Origin: Pseudomonadaceae bacterium
GTDB lineage: Bacteria > Pseudomonadota > Alphaproteobacteria > UBA2136 > UBA6156
Length of the DNA stretch: 64,000 bases
Assembly: GCA_024236095.1 (NCBI GenBank)
Contig: JACKLD010000013.1
Location: forward strand, 124,001 to 188,000
Direction of reading: 5' to 3'
Every line of letters starts with the position of its first letter. The stretch's first letter is position 1. Made by a program: the position numbers and the translations under genes. The notes beneath the pieces were generated by a model. It was not told where the DNA came from. It searched no databases and saw nothing but the letters and a program-made list of their open reading frames with translations. Shown one piece after another: positions 50,600-58,597 of this stretch.

Positions 50600-51319
50600 A
50601 TGCGCATGTTTGTTCTCCTCCTTGGCCTGTTGTTCCCGCTGGCCGTGGCGGCCGGTGAAGGCCCCGCCATCGCCAAACAGGACTGGGGCTTTGACGGCCT
50701 GCACGGGCAATATGACAAAGCCACCGTTTATCGCGGCTATCAGGTATTTACGCAGGTGTGCATGGCTTGCCACAGCGCCAAGTATGTCAGCCATGCCGAC
50801 CTCGACCGCGCAGGCTTTACGCCGGAAGAAATCGCCGCCTTGGCCAAAAGCATGAACCTTACCACCACCGACAAGCTGGTAAGCGGCCTCGCCCCCGCCG
50901 ATGCGCAAGAGGTGTACGGCAAAGTGCCGCCCGACCTCTCGGTCATCACCAAGGCCCGCGCCGGTTTGGCCGACTACACCTACGCCGTGCTGACCGGTTA
51001 CAGCGACGATGTGGAAGCCCTCGCCCACGCCTTCCCCAACAGCGAGGTGCCTGCCGGTGCCTACTTCAACACCGCCTTTGCAGGGTACGCCATCGCCATG
51101 CCCAATCCGCTGCCCAACGCCGACATGGTCACCTACACCGACGGAACCCCTGCCACCGTGCCGCAAATGGCCCATGACGTCACCGTCTTCCTGCAATGGG
51201 CCGCCGAGCCGGAGCTGATTGAGCGCAAGCATTTGGGCGTGTATGTGCTGCTGTTCCTTGCCATCTTCACCTTGCTGGCTTACCTGACCAAGAAGGCGAT
51301 TTGGAGGGATGTGCATTGA
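50600..51319 (+). CDS. petC: Cytochrome c1 of the bc1 complex
   Basis: Cytochrome c1 passes electrons from the Rieske protein to soluble cytochrome c. The 239-residue precursor has a signal peptide (MFVLLLGLLFPLAVAAG), heme attachment CMACH (Cys54, Cys57, His58), the axial methionine in AIAMPNPLP (Met167) and a C-terminal anchor helix (GVYVLLFLAIFTLLAYL). The ATG at 50600 or 50606 both fit. Its stop overlaps the start of the NADAR gene (TGATG). Confidence 0.97.
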   Translation: MRMFVLLLGLLFPLAVAAGEGPAIAKQDWGFDGLHGQYDKATVYRGYQVFTQVCMACHSAKYVSHADLDRAGFTPEEIAALAKSMNLTTTDKLVSGLAPADAQEVYGKVPPDLSVITKARAGLADYTYAVLTGYSDDVEALAHAFPNSEVPAGAYFNTAFAGYAIAMPNPLPNADMVTYTDGTPATVPQMAHDVTVFLQWAAEPELIERKHLGVYVLLFLAIFTLLAYLTKKAIWRDVH

Positions 51320-51774
51320 TGCAGGTTGTGGATGACCGCCCCATCAACTTCATTGAGCATATCTGGTGTTACCTGTCGCCGTTTTCGGCCCACCAGATTG
51401 ATATCTGGGGCGAGTCTTTTCCCACGGTCGAGCATGCCTATCACTGGAAGCGTTATCTTCCTGGTCAGGCACGCACCAAGATCATGCAAACCAAAAGCCC
51501 GCTTGAATGCTTGCACGTTTCGCATCAGCTGAAAAAAGACCCGGCCTTGCTTGACCCTGCTTTTGACAAAGACGCCGTGATGGAGGAGCTGTTTCGCGCC
51601 AAGTTGGACCAGCACCCCCACATTGCCGACGTTCTCAAATTGACGGGCGAGCGCGTATTGCTGAAAGAAATTTCCACCGACCCGTATTGGGGCACCGGCG
51701 CAGACGGCAAAGGGCTGAACAAAATGGGCGATTTGTGGATGAAATTGCGGAAAGAACTTACGGTTGCCTCATGA
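51319..51774 (+). CDS. NADAR family (YbiA-like) N-glycosidase
   Basis: The 151-residue protein matches NADAR: INFIEHIWCYLSPFSAHQID, then SFPTVEHAYHWKRY, TKSPLECLHVSHQL, and GERVLLKEISTDPYWGTGAD. Family members cleave N-glycosidic bonds in riboflavin-pathway intermediates or ADP-ribosylated nucleic acids. The ATG overlaps the petC stop and its own stop overlaps the next gene, so it is translationally coupled on both sides. A direct link to the bc1 complex is not implied. Confidence 0.85.
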   Translation: MQVVDDRPINFIEHIWCYLSPFSAHQIDIWGESFPTVEHAYHWKRYLPGQARTKIMQTKSPLECLHVSHQLKKDPALLDPAFDKDAVMEELFRAKLDQHPHIADVLKLTGERVLLKEISTDPYWGTGADGKGLNKMGDLWMKLRKELTVAS

Positions 51775-52331
51775 ACCCCCGCATCTACCTTGAAACCGAG
51801 CATTTTACCTTGCGGTTGCCGCATCCGGAGGATATTCGGGCGATGCAACTAGCGATTTCCATGAGCCTGCCGGAACTGGCGCGCTGGATGCCCCGCGCGC
51901 TGAAAGGCCAAACCCAGAAGCAAACACGGGATTACATCTACACGCAAATGGCGTTGTTCGTGCAGGATGAGAATTACCTCTTCGGCATGTTCGGCAAGGA
52001 AAGCGGGGCCTTTTTGGGCAGTGTGGAGCTGGGCGTGCGGATTCCAAAAATTCCCAGTTACGAAGTCGGGTTTTGGGTGCGCAGCGATGTGACCGGCAAA
52101 GGCTATGCCCGCGAGGCGGTGGCCGCCGTCACCGACTATGCGTTTGACAAACTGAAGGCCAAGCGGGTGTTTTTGCGTTGCGAGGCCGACAACATCGGCA
52201 GCCAAAAAGTGGCCGAAGCCTGTGGCTTTACCAAAGAAGCCCACCTGCGCAACGATGCCTTGGCGGTCGACAACCGCACCCCAGTCGATACGCTGGTGTA
52301 CGGCATGGTACCGGAGATGCACGGTGCGTAA
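51771..52331 (+). CDS. RimJ/RimL-type GNAT acetyltransferase
   Basis: The 186-residue protein opens NPRIYLETEHFTLRLPHPED, the RimJ/RimL start, with YEVGFWVRSDVTGKGYAREA carrying the acetyl-CoA loop and VFLRCEADNIGSQKVAEACG-FT near the end. These enzymes acetylate ribosomal-protein N-termini or other amines; the target here is unknown. The start overlaps the NADAR stop by four bases, and the end overlaps the Nudix start by eight. Confidence 0.85.
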   Translation: MNPRIYLETEHFTLRLPHPEDIRAMQLAISMSLPELARWMPRALKGQTQKQTRDYIYTQMALFVQDENYLFGMFGKESGAFLGSVELGVRIPKIPSYEVGFWVRSDVTGKGYAREAVAAVTDYAFDKLKAKRVFLRCEADNIGSQKVAEACGFTKEAHLRNDALAVDNRTPVDTLVYGMVPEMHGA

Positions 52332-52914
52332 ACGGATTGAGCCCGGCTGGCGGATGACGGTGGCGCAACTGGTCTTGCGTCTCATGTTCGGTCGCACATG
52401 GCATTACATTTCCCCATGGAAAAAGGCGGGTGCGGCATCCATTCTGTTGGCGCTACATCGCGGAAAGGTGCTTTTAGGGCAACGGAAGGGCAACATAGAG
52501 TTCACCGGGTGTTGGAGCGGGTTAGGGGGTTTTGTCGAACTGGCCCAACGGGAGGGCTTTTCCGATGGGTTATGCCGCGAACTGCACGAGGAAACCGGAC
52601 GCGAAATTCCGCCAGAAGCCTTCCCGCCCCACCCGACGCGAGTATACCTCAAGTACGGGCAAGAAAAACTGGAAGAAGCCGACTGTGCGGTGATTGTAGC
52701 GCACTACGTGGTGCAGGTTGGGGAAGACTTTGCCGAGACCTTGGCCCCGCAAGAGGAGACGGGGGGCTTTCGCTGGTTTGACGAAGCGGAATGCATGGCG
52801 ATGATTGCCGATGGGCGCATCCCGCCGGATTTTTACGACTTGCACGACTCGCTGCGCGAAACCTTTGCCGCCTTGCGGAAGGGGAAAGAGTTTCCTTTGT
52901 TGAAAGTAGCCTAG
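52324..52914 (+). CDS. Nudix hydrolase
   Basis: The 196-residue protein has the Nudix core RELHEETGREI with the helix GFSDGLC before it (Ex7RExxEExG intact; two extra residues between the first glycine and the first glutamate). Upstream strands read ILLALHRGKVLLGQRKG and GCWSGLGGFVEL. It likely hydrolyses a nucleoside diphosphate derivative. I chose the GTG at 52324 because GGAG lies upstream at good spacing; an ATG at 52354 is the alternative. It ends converging with a small gene, overlapping by four bases. Confidence 0.82.
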   Translation: MRKRIEPGWRMTVAQLVLRLMFGRTWHYISPWKKAGAASILLALHRGKVLLGQRKGNIEFTGCWSGLGGFVELAQREGFSDGLCRELHEETGREIPPEAFPPHPTRVYLKYGQEKLEEADCAVIVAHYVVQVGEDFAETLAPQEETGGFRWFDEAECMAMIADGRIPPDFYDLHDSLRETFAALRKGKEFPLLKVA

Positions 52915-53195
52915 CGCGCCAGGGCTGCTAAAACCCTGTCGGCAGACGGCGTACCACCGTTTTCCACCGCAATTGTCATGCCGGGAAACTCTTCTTCCAC
53001 CCGCGCCTTCAGCACATGACCGTCGCTGCTATCCGTTTGCATGGTTGGGCGGGCAGTAAAGCGCGTACCGTTGATGGTGGCGGTGAGGGGCTGCCCCAGT
53101 GCGTTGGCCACTTCGGTGAGGCGTGGCATCACCTCACGGGGCGAGGGCGTACTTGTCATTGCAGTATCACTCTTCACACGTGCATGGATATTCAT
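52911..53195 (-). CDS. Hypothetical protein, 94 aa
   Basis: Not recognised. A strong ribosome binding site (GAGGAGGG) precedes the ATG at 53195. The 94 residues start MNIHARVKSDTAMTSTPSPR, followed by a helix (EVMPRLTEVANALGQPL) and beta-like TATINGTRFTARPTMQ and VLKARVEEEFPGMTIAVENG, with a final helix. No cysteine, no export signal. It lies alone between the Nudix gene and rsmD. Confidence 0.6.
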   Translation of the reverse strand: MNIHARVKSDTAMTSTPSPREVMPRLTEVANALGQPLTATINGTRFTARPTMQTDSSDGHVLKARVEEEFPGMTIAVENGGTPSADRVLAALAR

Positions 53196-53301
53196 GGCAA
53201 GGCCCTCCTCAAACTTGGTGATGGTGGAACGACACAGGGAACATCCCCGCCTCTGCTACCTCATATAGGCCCCCTTGGCCGCGCCATCAACCCCGGCGGG
53301 G

Positions 53302-53844
53302 TCAAAAAGTCTGCCCGATGACGATTTTGCTGACGCCGTAACGCTTCTCGGCCACGTTGTGCAGCAGGGTTACATCCAGTTCTTCGGCGGTGCCGACTTC
53401 CAGCGCCCACCACGCGCCCTTGGCGGCCAGCGTGCCCGCCCGCGCCAGCAACCCTTGCACAAGGCCGCTGCCATAGGGCGGGTCGGCCAGCACCACGTCC
53501 AGCGGGGCAGGGGGCCGCCACGTGACGGCATCGGTCGCTATCACCTGTACCCGTGCATCACCGTCCAGCCCCAGTGCCGTTACGTTGCGGCGCACCGCCC
53601 TCACATCCTTGTCAACCAACCACACCTGTGCGGCCCCGCGAGACAGCGCCTCCAGGCCCCAAGCTCCGCTGCCGCAGCAAATGTCGGCCACCGCCAACCC
53701 GTGCCAATCCAAGCGGCTGCCCAATGTATTGAACACCGCCTGGCGCACCCGCTCCCGCGTAGGGCGCACCGCCGCGTCATCGGGCAGCAGCAGCTTCTTG
53801 CCTTTCAGGCTGCCGGTGATGACGCGGGTTTCAGGCTTGTGCAT
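53302..53844 (-). CDS. rsmD: 16S rRNA (guanine966-N2)-methyltransferase RsmD
   Basis: RsmD methylates G966 of 16S rRNA during 30S assembly. The 180-residue protein has RVITGSLKGKKLLLPDDAAV and RPTRERVRQAVFNTLGSRLD, the SAM loop ADICCGSGAWGLEALSRGA, and the catalytic DPPY at residues 121-124. The pseudouridine synthase upstream is on the same strand, a usual pairing, but repeats lie between them. Confidence 0.94.
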   Translation of the reverse strand: MHKPETRVITGSLKGKKLLLPDDAAVRPTRERVRQAVFNTLGSRLDWHGLAVADICCGSGAWGLEALSRGAAQVWLVDKDVRAVRRNVTALGLDGDARVQVIATDAVTWRPPAPLDVVLADPPYGSGLVQGLLARAGTLAAKGAWWALEVGTAEELDVTLLHNVAEKRYGVSKIVIGQTF

Positions 53845-53904
53845 GATGCCCCTGCCTGCATAAGTGGAAACGGGGGTGCAGGGAGCGGAAGACCCCTGCC
53901 GCCG

Positions 53905-54005
53905 CAGGCGTCATCCCCGCCCCGTGTTTATGCCACACCACCCAAAGACGGACAGCGGGGATCCATTGCGGTGTCAAGCTGGATTCCCGCTTTCGCGGGA
54001 ATGAC
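53905..54005. repeat. Dispersed hairpin repeat, inverted copy
   Basis: CAAGCTGGATTCCCGC-TTT-CGCGGGAATGAC (53975-54005) is the exact reverse complement of the first 31 bases of the repeat at 31161. A related GTCATCCCCGCC and GCGGGGATCC pair (53910-53965) flanks it on the left, as if two copies were nested. Confidence 0.75.
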
Positions 54006-54053
54006 GCGGGTGGGTAAGAAGTTATAAAATCAGCCATATCGTCATGAAATGCC

Positions 54054-54800
54054 TCAAACGTCTTTGGTCTGCACAGTGGCTGCCTCAAACAACCCCATCA
54101 ATTGCTTCACCTCAAACGGCTTGAGTTCACTCACCATGCCCGGTTGCAGGTTGCCGAGGCTGAACGGGCCGTAATCGGTGCGCAGCAAACGGCTGACCAT
54201 GATGCCAAATGCCCCGAACAGCTTACGGATTTCACGGTTTTTGCCTTCGGAGAGAGTCACGTTGTACCAGACATTGCGGCCTTTGCCGCCGGTGTGGGTT
54301 ATCTTGGCGCCAGCGTATTTGACACCATCCACCGTCATGCCGCGCCGGATTTTGGCCAGTTGCCACTCTTCCAGCGCGCCGTACACCCGCACCTTGTAGT
54401 GACGCTCGTAGCCCGCGCCGCTGGGGCGCATCAGCCATTGGGCGAGGTCGCCGTTGGTGGTCAGTAGCAGCAGCCCTTCGCTGTTGATGTCCAGCCGCCC
54501 TACCGGCACCACGCGGGGCATGCCGTCGGGCAGCGCCTTGTTGAGGGTTTTGCGGCCCTTTTCATCCTTGCTGGAAACAATCACCCCGGTAGGCTTATAG
54601 TACACGAACACCCGCGTGCGCTTGGGCTTTTCTGCCAACATGCCGTCCACCGTCACCAGATCGTTGTCACCTACCAGATGCGCGGGGGTGGTGAGCACCT
54701 CGTTGTTGACCGCCACGCGGCCTTCTTCGATCATGCGTTCGGCCTCGCGGCGGCTGGCGACACCACAGGCGGAGAGATATTTGGCAATACGTTCTTGCAT
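54054..54800 (-). CDS. RsuA/RluB-family rRNA pseudouridine synthase
   Basis: The 248-residue protein has an N-terminal S4 RNA-binding domain (ERIAKYLSACGVASRREAER) and the catalytic domain with GRLDINSEGLLLLTTNG (Asp104), then LSEGKNREIRKLFGAFGIMV and RLLRTDYGPFSLGNLQPG. The family modifies 16S or 23S rRNA; RluB is more likely but cannot be decided here. The ATG at 54800 fits the S4 start; the longer frame begins in non-homologous sequence. Confidence 0.9.
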   Translation of the reverse strand: MQERIAKYLSACGVASRREAERMIEEGRVAVNNEVLTTPAHLVGDNDLVTVDGMLAEKPKRTRVFVYYKPTGVIVSSKDEKGRKTLNKALPDGMPRVVPVGRLDINSEGLLLLTTNGDLAQWLMRPSGAGYERHYKVRVYGALEEWQLAKIRRGMTVDGVKYAGAKITHTGGKGRNVWYNVTLSEGKNREIRKLFGAFGIMVSRLLRTDYGPFSLGNLQPGMVSELKPFEVKQLMGLFEAATVQTKDV

Positions 54801-54831
54801 GCCGCTTATATAGGCATATACGCGGCAAAAG

Positions 54832-55536
54832 TCACGCGCTCTTTGCGGCGGCAATTAACCCCTCAAACAACGCGCGGTCAGGGCTGCCTTCGTGCATGAA
54901 GAACTCCGGGTGCCATTGTACGCCCAAGGCAAAGGGGTGGTTAACCAGTTCAATCGCTTCAATCACCCCGTCCGGCGCGGTGGCCACCACGCGGGCGGCG
55001 GGGCCCACGTGCGCCACCGCTTCGTTATGGTGGCTGTTTACCTGCATCTCGCGCTGGCCGGTCAGTTTGTGTAACAGGCTGCCTTCCGTCACCGTCACGC
55101 TGTGGGCGTAGTTTGTGGGCTCGGTGCCGCGATGCTCGGTGCAACCGGGGTGTTCGTCTTTCACCCGCAAATACAGCTTGCCGCCGCTGGCCACGCCCAG
55201 CGTTTGCATGCCCGCGCAAATACCCAACAGCGGGGTTTTGCGCGCCATCATCTTGCCAATGAACGCAATGTCGACATCCGGCCGCGGGTGGTGCGGATGC
55301 TCGTTGGGCTTGACGTACCATGCCGCAGGCGTGGGGTAATCGCCGCCGGGGACAATCATGCCGCCGACCATATCAAGGTAGGCATCCTGGCTTTCCAACT
55401 GGTAGGGGATGGCGATGGGCAGACCGCCCGCCGCATATACCGCGTGGAAATAACTGTCGCGCAGCGCATAATGCGGACGCTTGGAAAAACTTCCATGTTC
55501 TTGCCAATCCAAGGTAATGCCGATGACGGGGCGCAT
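54832..55536 (-). CDS. Class I glutamine amidotransferase-like hydrolase (PuuD/gamma-Glu-GABA hydrolase type)
   Basis: The 234-residue protein starts RPVIGITLDW, has GGMIVPGGDYPTPAAWY, the nucleophile in PLLGICAGMQTLGV (Cys107), and the catalytic HPE in GVQWHPEFF (His209, Glu211). This is the layout of gamma-glutamyl-gamma-aminobutyrate hydrolases, which free the gamma-glutamyl group in polyamine breakdown. No other polyamine gene is near, so the substrate is inferred from family only. It is divergent from tadA, 57 bases apart. Confidence 0.85.
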   Translation of the reverse strand: MRPVIGITLDWQEHGSFSKRPHYALRDSYFHAVYAAGGLPIAIPYQLESQDAYLDMVGGMIVPGGDYPTPAAWYVKPNEHPHHPRPDVDIAFIGKMMARKTPLLGICAGMQTLGVASGGKLYLRVKDEHPGCTEHRGTEPTNYAHSVTVTEGSLLHKLTGQREMQVNSHHNEAVAHVGPAARVVATAPDGVIEAIELVNHPFALGVQWHPEFFMHEGSPDRALFEGLIAAAKSA

Positions 55537-55593
55537 ACCTTATGGCTACGCCAACCTTGGCGTTGGCGCAAGGCCGTGCTAATGCCTTGGGCA

Positions 55594-56049
55594 ATGAGTG
55601 ATCTCCATACCCGCATGATGCAGCTGGCGCTGTCCGAAGCGCGCAATGCGGCGACGGTGGGCGAAGTACCCATCGGCGCAGTGGTTTATACCGCCGACGG
55701 CACGGTGTTGGCCAAAGCCCACAATCAACCGCAAGCCATGGCCGATGCCACCGCCCATGCCGAGCTGTTGGCCGCCCGTGGGGCGTTGGCGATGCGTATG
55801 CCCGCCACGCCGTACCTCGATGATTGCTATATTGCCGTGACGTTGGAGCCTTGTGCGATGTGCGCCCAAGCCCTCAGCTGGTTGCGGGTGAAAGCGATTT
55901 ATTTCGGGGCGTATGACGTCAAATCCGGCGGGGTGGAAAACGGCGCACAGGTGCTGAAACACGCCCACCACAAGCCCGAGGTTATCGGCGGCCTGTGCGA
56001 AGTAGAATGCGCGGAATTGATGAAAGACTTCTTCGCCAAGCGGCGCTGA
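55594..56049 (+). CDS. tadA: tRNA adenosine(34) deaminase
   Basis: TadA makes inosine at the wobble position of tRNA-Arg. The 151-residue deaminase has DATAHAELLA with zinc-binding His55 and catalytic Glu57, and TLEPCAMCAQAL with zinc-binding Cys87 and Cys90. VKSGGVENGAQVLKHAHHKP is the tRNA-loop region of the family. An ATG four codons earlier (55582) is in frame and nearer an AAGG; either is possible. Confidence 0.93.
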   Translation: MSDLHTRMMQLALSEARNAATVGEVPIGAVVYTADGTVLAKAHNQPQAMADATAHAELLAARGALAMRMPATPYLDDCYIAVTLEPCAMCAQALSWLRVKAIYFGAYDVKSGGVENGAQVLKHAHHKPEVIGGLCEVECAELMKDFFAKRR

Positions 56050-56056
56050 TACTCGC

Positions 56057-56167
56057 TTACCAAGCCTTGATGTCCGGCGTTTCAATCGGCGGCAAACGCT
56101 CCAACTGCGGACCACTCGCGCAACCGGCCAGCACACAAGCAATAAGGGCAAACCACAGGCGTGTCAT
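56057..56167 (-). CDS. Very small lipoprotein, 36 aa
   Basis: A 37-codon frame encodes MTRLWFALIACVLAGCASGP followed by QLERLPPIETPDIKAW. Positions 1-15 form a lipoprotein signal with LAGC (Cys16), so the mature peptide is about 21 residues, proline-rich. Tiny lipoproteins of this form are common companions in proteobacteria. The ribosome binding site is weak. It lies downstream of the rpoD group on the same strand and converges with tadA. Confidence 0.55.
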   Translation of the reverse strand: MTRLWFALIACVLAGCASGPQLERLPPIETPDIKAW

Positions 56168-56176
56168 GCCTGCTGT

Positions 56177-56545
56177 TTACCCGTGGCCATGGGGTCTGTC
56201 CAGCGGGGGGAGGGAAAATATCCGCGCAGGTGGCACCGTTGCAGCAAGGTAGAAGGGGATGCCGGCTGGCATGTCGGTCAGCGGCCCCGCCATTACCAGT
56301 CCGTTCACTTCATGCACCCAGTGCCGCACGCCATCTACGTTGGCGATAACCGGACGGCGGCCATAGCGGGCCAATAAACTTTCCAGCGTACCGTTGAAAT
56401 TGAGCGTCTCCCCCAAATGGGCGGAAGCCATGCTTTCCAGCAGTGGGGGGAGATGACGCATGGAAAGCTGGTGCGAAAGACGCACCAGCTCCAAAGCCGT
56501 GGCCGACACATGCCGTTTCAGGTCACGGACATGCGTCTGCAACAT
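56177..56545 (-). CDS. Hypothetical protein, 122 aa, directly after rpoD
   Basis: Not recognised. It starts 5 bases after the rpoD stop, so it is probably co-transcribed. The 122-residue product begins MLQTHVRDLKRHVSATALEL, helical, then LARYGRRPVIANVDGVRHWV and a proline-rich end (RIFSLPPLDRPHGHG). No cysteines, no membrane segment. GGAG lies about 12 bases before the ATG, rather far. No function can be proposed. Confidence 0.55.
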   Translation of the reverse strand: MLQTHVRDLKRHVSATALELVRLSHQLSMRHLPPLLESMASAHLGETLNFNGTLESLLARYGRRPVIANVDGVRHWVHEVNGLVMAGPLTDMPAGIPFYLAATVPPARIFSLPPLDRPHGHG

Positions 56546-56550
56546 GGCTG

Positions 56551-58515
56551 CTAGTTCTCCGAATAGCTCTTGATGCCGCGTGCACGGGACGGGTGGCGCA
56601 GCTTCTTCAGTGCCTTGGCCTCGATTTGCCGGATACGCTCACGGGTCACGTTAAATTGTTGGCCCACTTCCTCCAGCGTGTGGTCGGTGCTCATGCCGAT
56701 GCCGAAGCGCATCCGCAGCACGCGTTCTTCACGGGGGGTCAGGCTGGCCAGCACTTGCGTGACGCTGTCGCGCAAGTTGCTGTTGACCGCCGCATCCAGC
56801 GGCATCACCGCGTTGGTGTCCTCGATGAAATCGCCGAGGTTGGAATCTTCCTCGTCACCCACCGGGGTTTCCAGCGAAATCGGCTCTTTGGCGATTTTCT
56901 GCACCTTGCGCACCTTATCGACCGGCATGTTGAGCTTTTTGGCCAACTCTTCCGGCGTGGGTTCGCGGCCCAGTTCGTTCATCATCTGGCGCTGGGTGCG
57001 GTTCATCTTGTTGATGGTCTCGATCATGTGCACCGGAATACGGATGGTACGGGCCTGGTCGGCGATGCTGCGGGTGATGGCCTGACGGATCCACCACGTG
57101 GCGTAGGTAGAGAACTTGTAACCACGGCGGTACTCGAACTTGTCCACCGCCTTCATCAACCCGATGTTGCCTTCCTGAATCAGGTCGAGGAACTGCAGGC
57201 CACGGTTGACGTACTTCTTGGCGATGGAGATCACCAAGCGCAGGTTGGCTTCCACCATTTCCTTCTTGGCGATGGCGGCTTCACGCTCGCCCTTGCGCAC
57301 CTGTCCGTTTACTTTCTTGAACTCTTCCACACTGAGGCCGAAGGGCGCGGTCAACGCCAGCAGGCTGGCGCGCTTGGCCTCGAACTCCTTGGTGATTTTC
57401 TTCACGTTGGCGGCCTTGAAGCCCTTGTCCTTCTTGGCAATCTTGCCCAGCAGGTCGGCATCGTTCTCATGGCCCAGATACATTTCCAGGAAGGTCATGC
57501 GGTTGGCGCCTTCGGCTACCGCCATGCGCAACAGCTCGCCTTCGTCGCGGGTGAGCTGCTTGGACACGTCGTACAGGCCGTGCATCAGCTCTTCCACGCG
57601 GGCAGGCGTCAGCGGAATCTCGCGCATCAGCGGCTTCATCTTTTCAATAAGCGTGGCGTGCTTCTTGTCCAGTTTGGCATCGGCCTTGTCCAGACGCTGC
57701 GCGTCGACCTTTTGCAGCTCCTTGTAGTGCTTGGCAAGCTGGCCGAAGGTGTCGGTCAGGCGCGGCATCAGTTCGGCTTCCATGGCGGCCAGCGAAATTA
57801 CCTCCGCCTCCTCCTCACTGTCTCCGCTTTCTTCGTTTTCGTCTTCGTTTTCGTCCTTGGCGTCGGTCTTTTCGGCGGGTTCGTCGGCGGTGGCGATGGC
57901 CGAGGGCTTGTCGTCGGTTTCATCCTCTTCCTTGGCGTTCAGCGCGGCTTCCTGTTCGGCCAGTTCATCCGGCGTGGGCCCCAGCGCGGCGGCCAGATCC
58001 ACCACATCCCGCAAGAAGCGTTCCTTGGCCTCCACTTGGGTAAACCAGCCCAGCACCAGCCCGTAGCTCCAGCCGGTGGAAAACAACCCGTCCGAGAGTT
58101 TCAGCTTGCCAGCCTCGATGCGCTTGGCCAATTCCACTTCGCCCTCGCGGGTCAGCAGTTCCACGCTGCCCATTTCCCGCAGGTACATGCGCACGGGGTC
58201 ATCGGTGCGGCCGTATTCATCGGCTACGGCATTGGCAGGCTGTGGGCCGACAGGCGCCGTCTCGCGGCGGCTGACGTTGCCAAAAAAGCTGGGGTGGCTT
58301 GCCATGGTGCCGGTTTCACCTTCTTCGGCTAAACCGCTGGGCTTGCTGCTTCCCACCACGGCGGTCATGTCGTCGTCGCCGTCCTCGTCGTCGTCGCGGG
58401 CAACCGGCTCGTTATCCGCCGGCTCGTCGTCTTGCAGCTGGTTGGCCAACATGCCGTCTTCTTCAAGGTTCTCCTCGCGGATGTCTTTGCCGGCTTGCTG
58501 TTTGGGCTGCACCAT
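56551..58515 (-). CDS. rpoD: Primary sigma factor RpoD (sigma-70), lacking recognisable region 1.1
   Basis: RpoD directs RNA polymerase to housekeeping promoters. The 654-residue protein has region 1.2 (RTDDPVRMYLREMGSVELLT, about 102-121), a long acidic non-conserved insert (about 190-245, glutamate/aspartate-rich), region 2 (FLDLIQEGNIGLMKAVDKFE and YATWWIRQAITRSIADQART), region 3, and region 4 (TLEEVGQQFNVTRERIRQIE). The first 100 residues are acidic and disordered-looking, with no region 1.1 helices of the KKLIxxGKERGYVTYDEL type. GGGAG precedes the ATG. dnaG lies just upstream on the same strand, the usual dnaG-rpoD order. Confidence 0.97.
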   Translation of the reverse strand: MVQPKQQAGKDIREENLEEDGMLANQLQDDEPADNEPVARDDDEDGDDDMTAVVGSSKPSGLAEEGETGTMASHPSFFGNVSRRETAPVGPQPANAVADEYGRTDDPVRMYLREMGSVELLTREGEVELAKRIEAGKLKLSDGLFSTGWSYGLVLGWFTQVEAKERFLRDVVDLAAALGPTPDELAEQEAALNAKEEDETDDKPSAIATADEPAEKTDAKDENEDENEESGDSEEEAEVISLAAMEAELMPRLTDTFGQLAKHYKELQKVDAQRLDKADAKLDKKHATLIEKMKPLMREIPLTPARVEELMHGLYDVSKQLTRDEGELLRMAVAEGANRMTFLEMYLGHENDADLLGKIAKKDKGFKAANVKKITKEFEAKRASLLALTAPFGLSVEEFKKVNGQVRKGEREAAIAKKEMVEANLRLVISIAKKYVNRGLQFLDLIQEGNIGLMKAVDKFEYRRGYKFSTYATWWIRQAITRSIADQARTIRIPVHMIETINKMNRTQRQMMNELGREPTPEELAKKLNMPVDKVRKVQKIAKEPISLETPVGDEEDSNLGDFIEDTNAVMPLDAAVNSNLRDSVTQVLASLTPREERVLRMRFGIGMSTDHTLEEVGQQFNVTRERIRQIEAKALKKLRHPSRARGIKSYSEN

Positions 58516-58597
58516 GACGTTTTTCTCCCTCGTAATTCCTTAATGTTGTGCAAGATGCGGGCCTTGCGGCACACCTCCCCCACGTTATCCACAGGCC

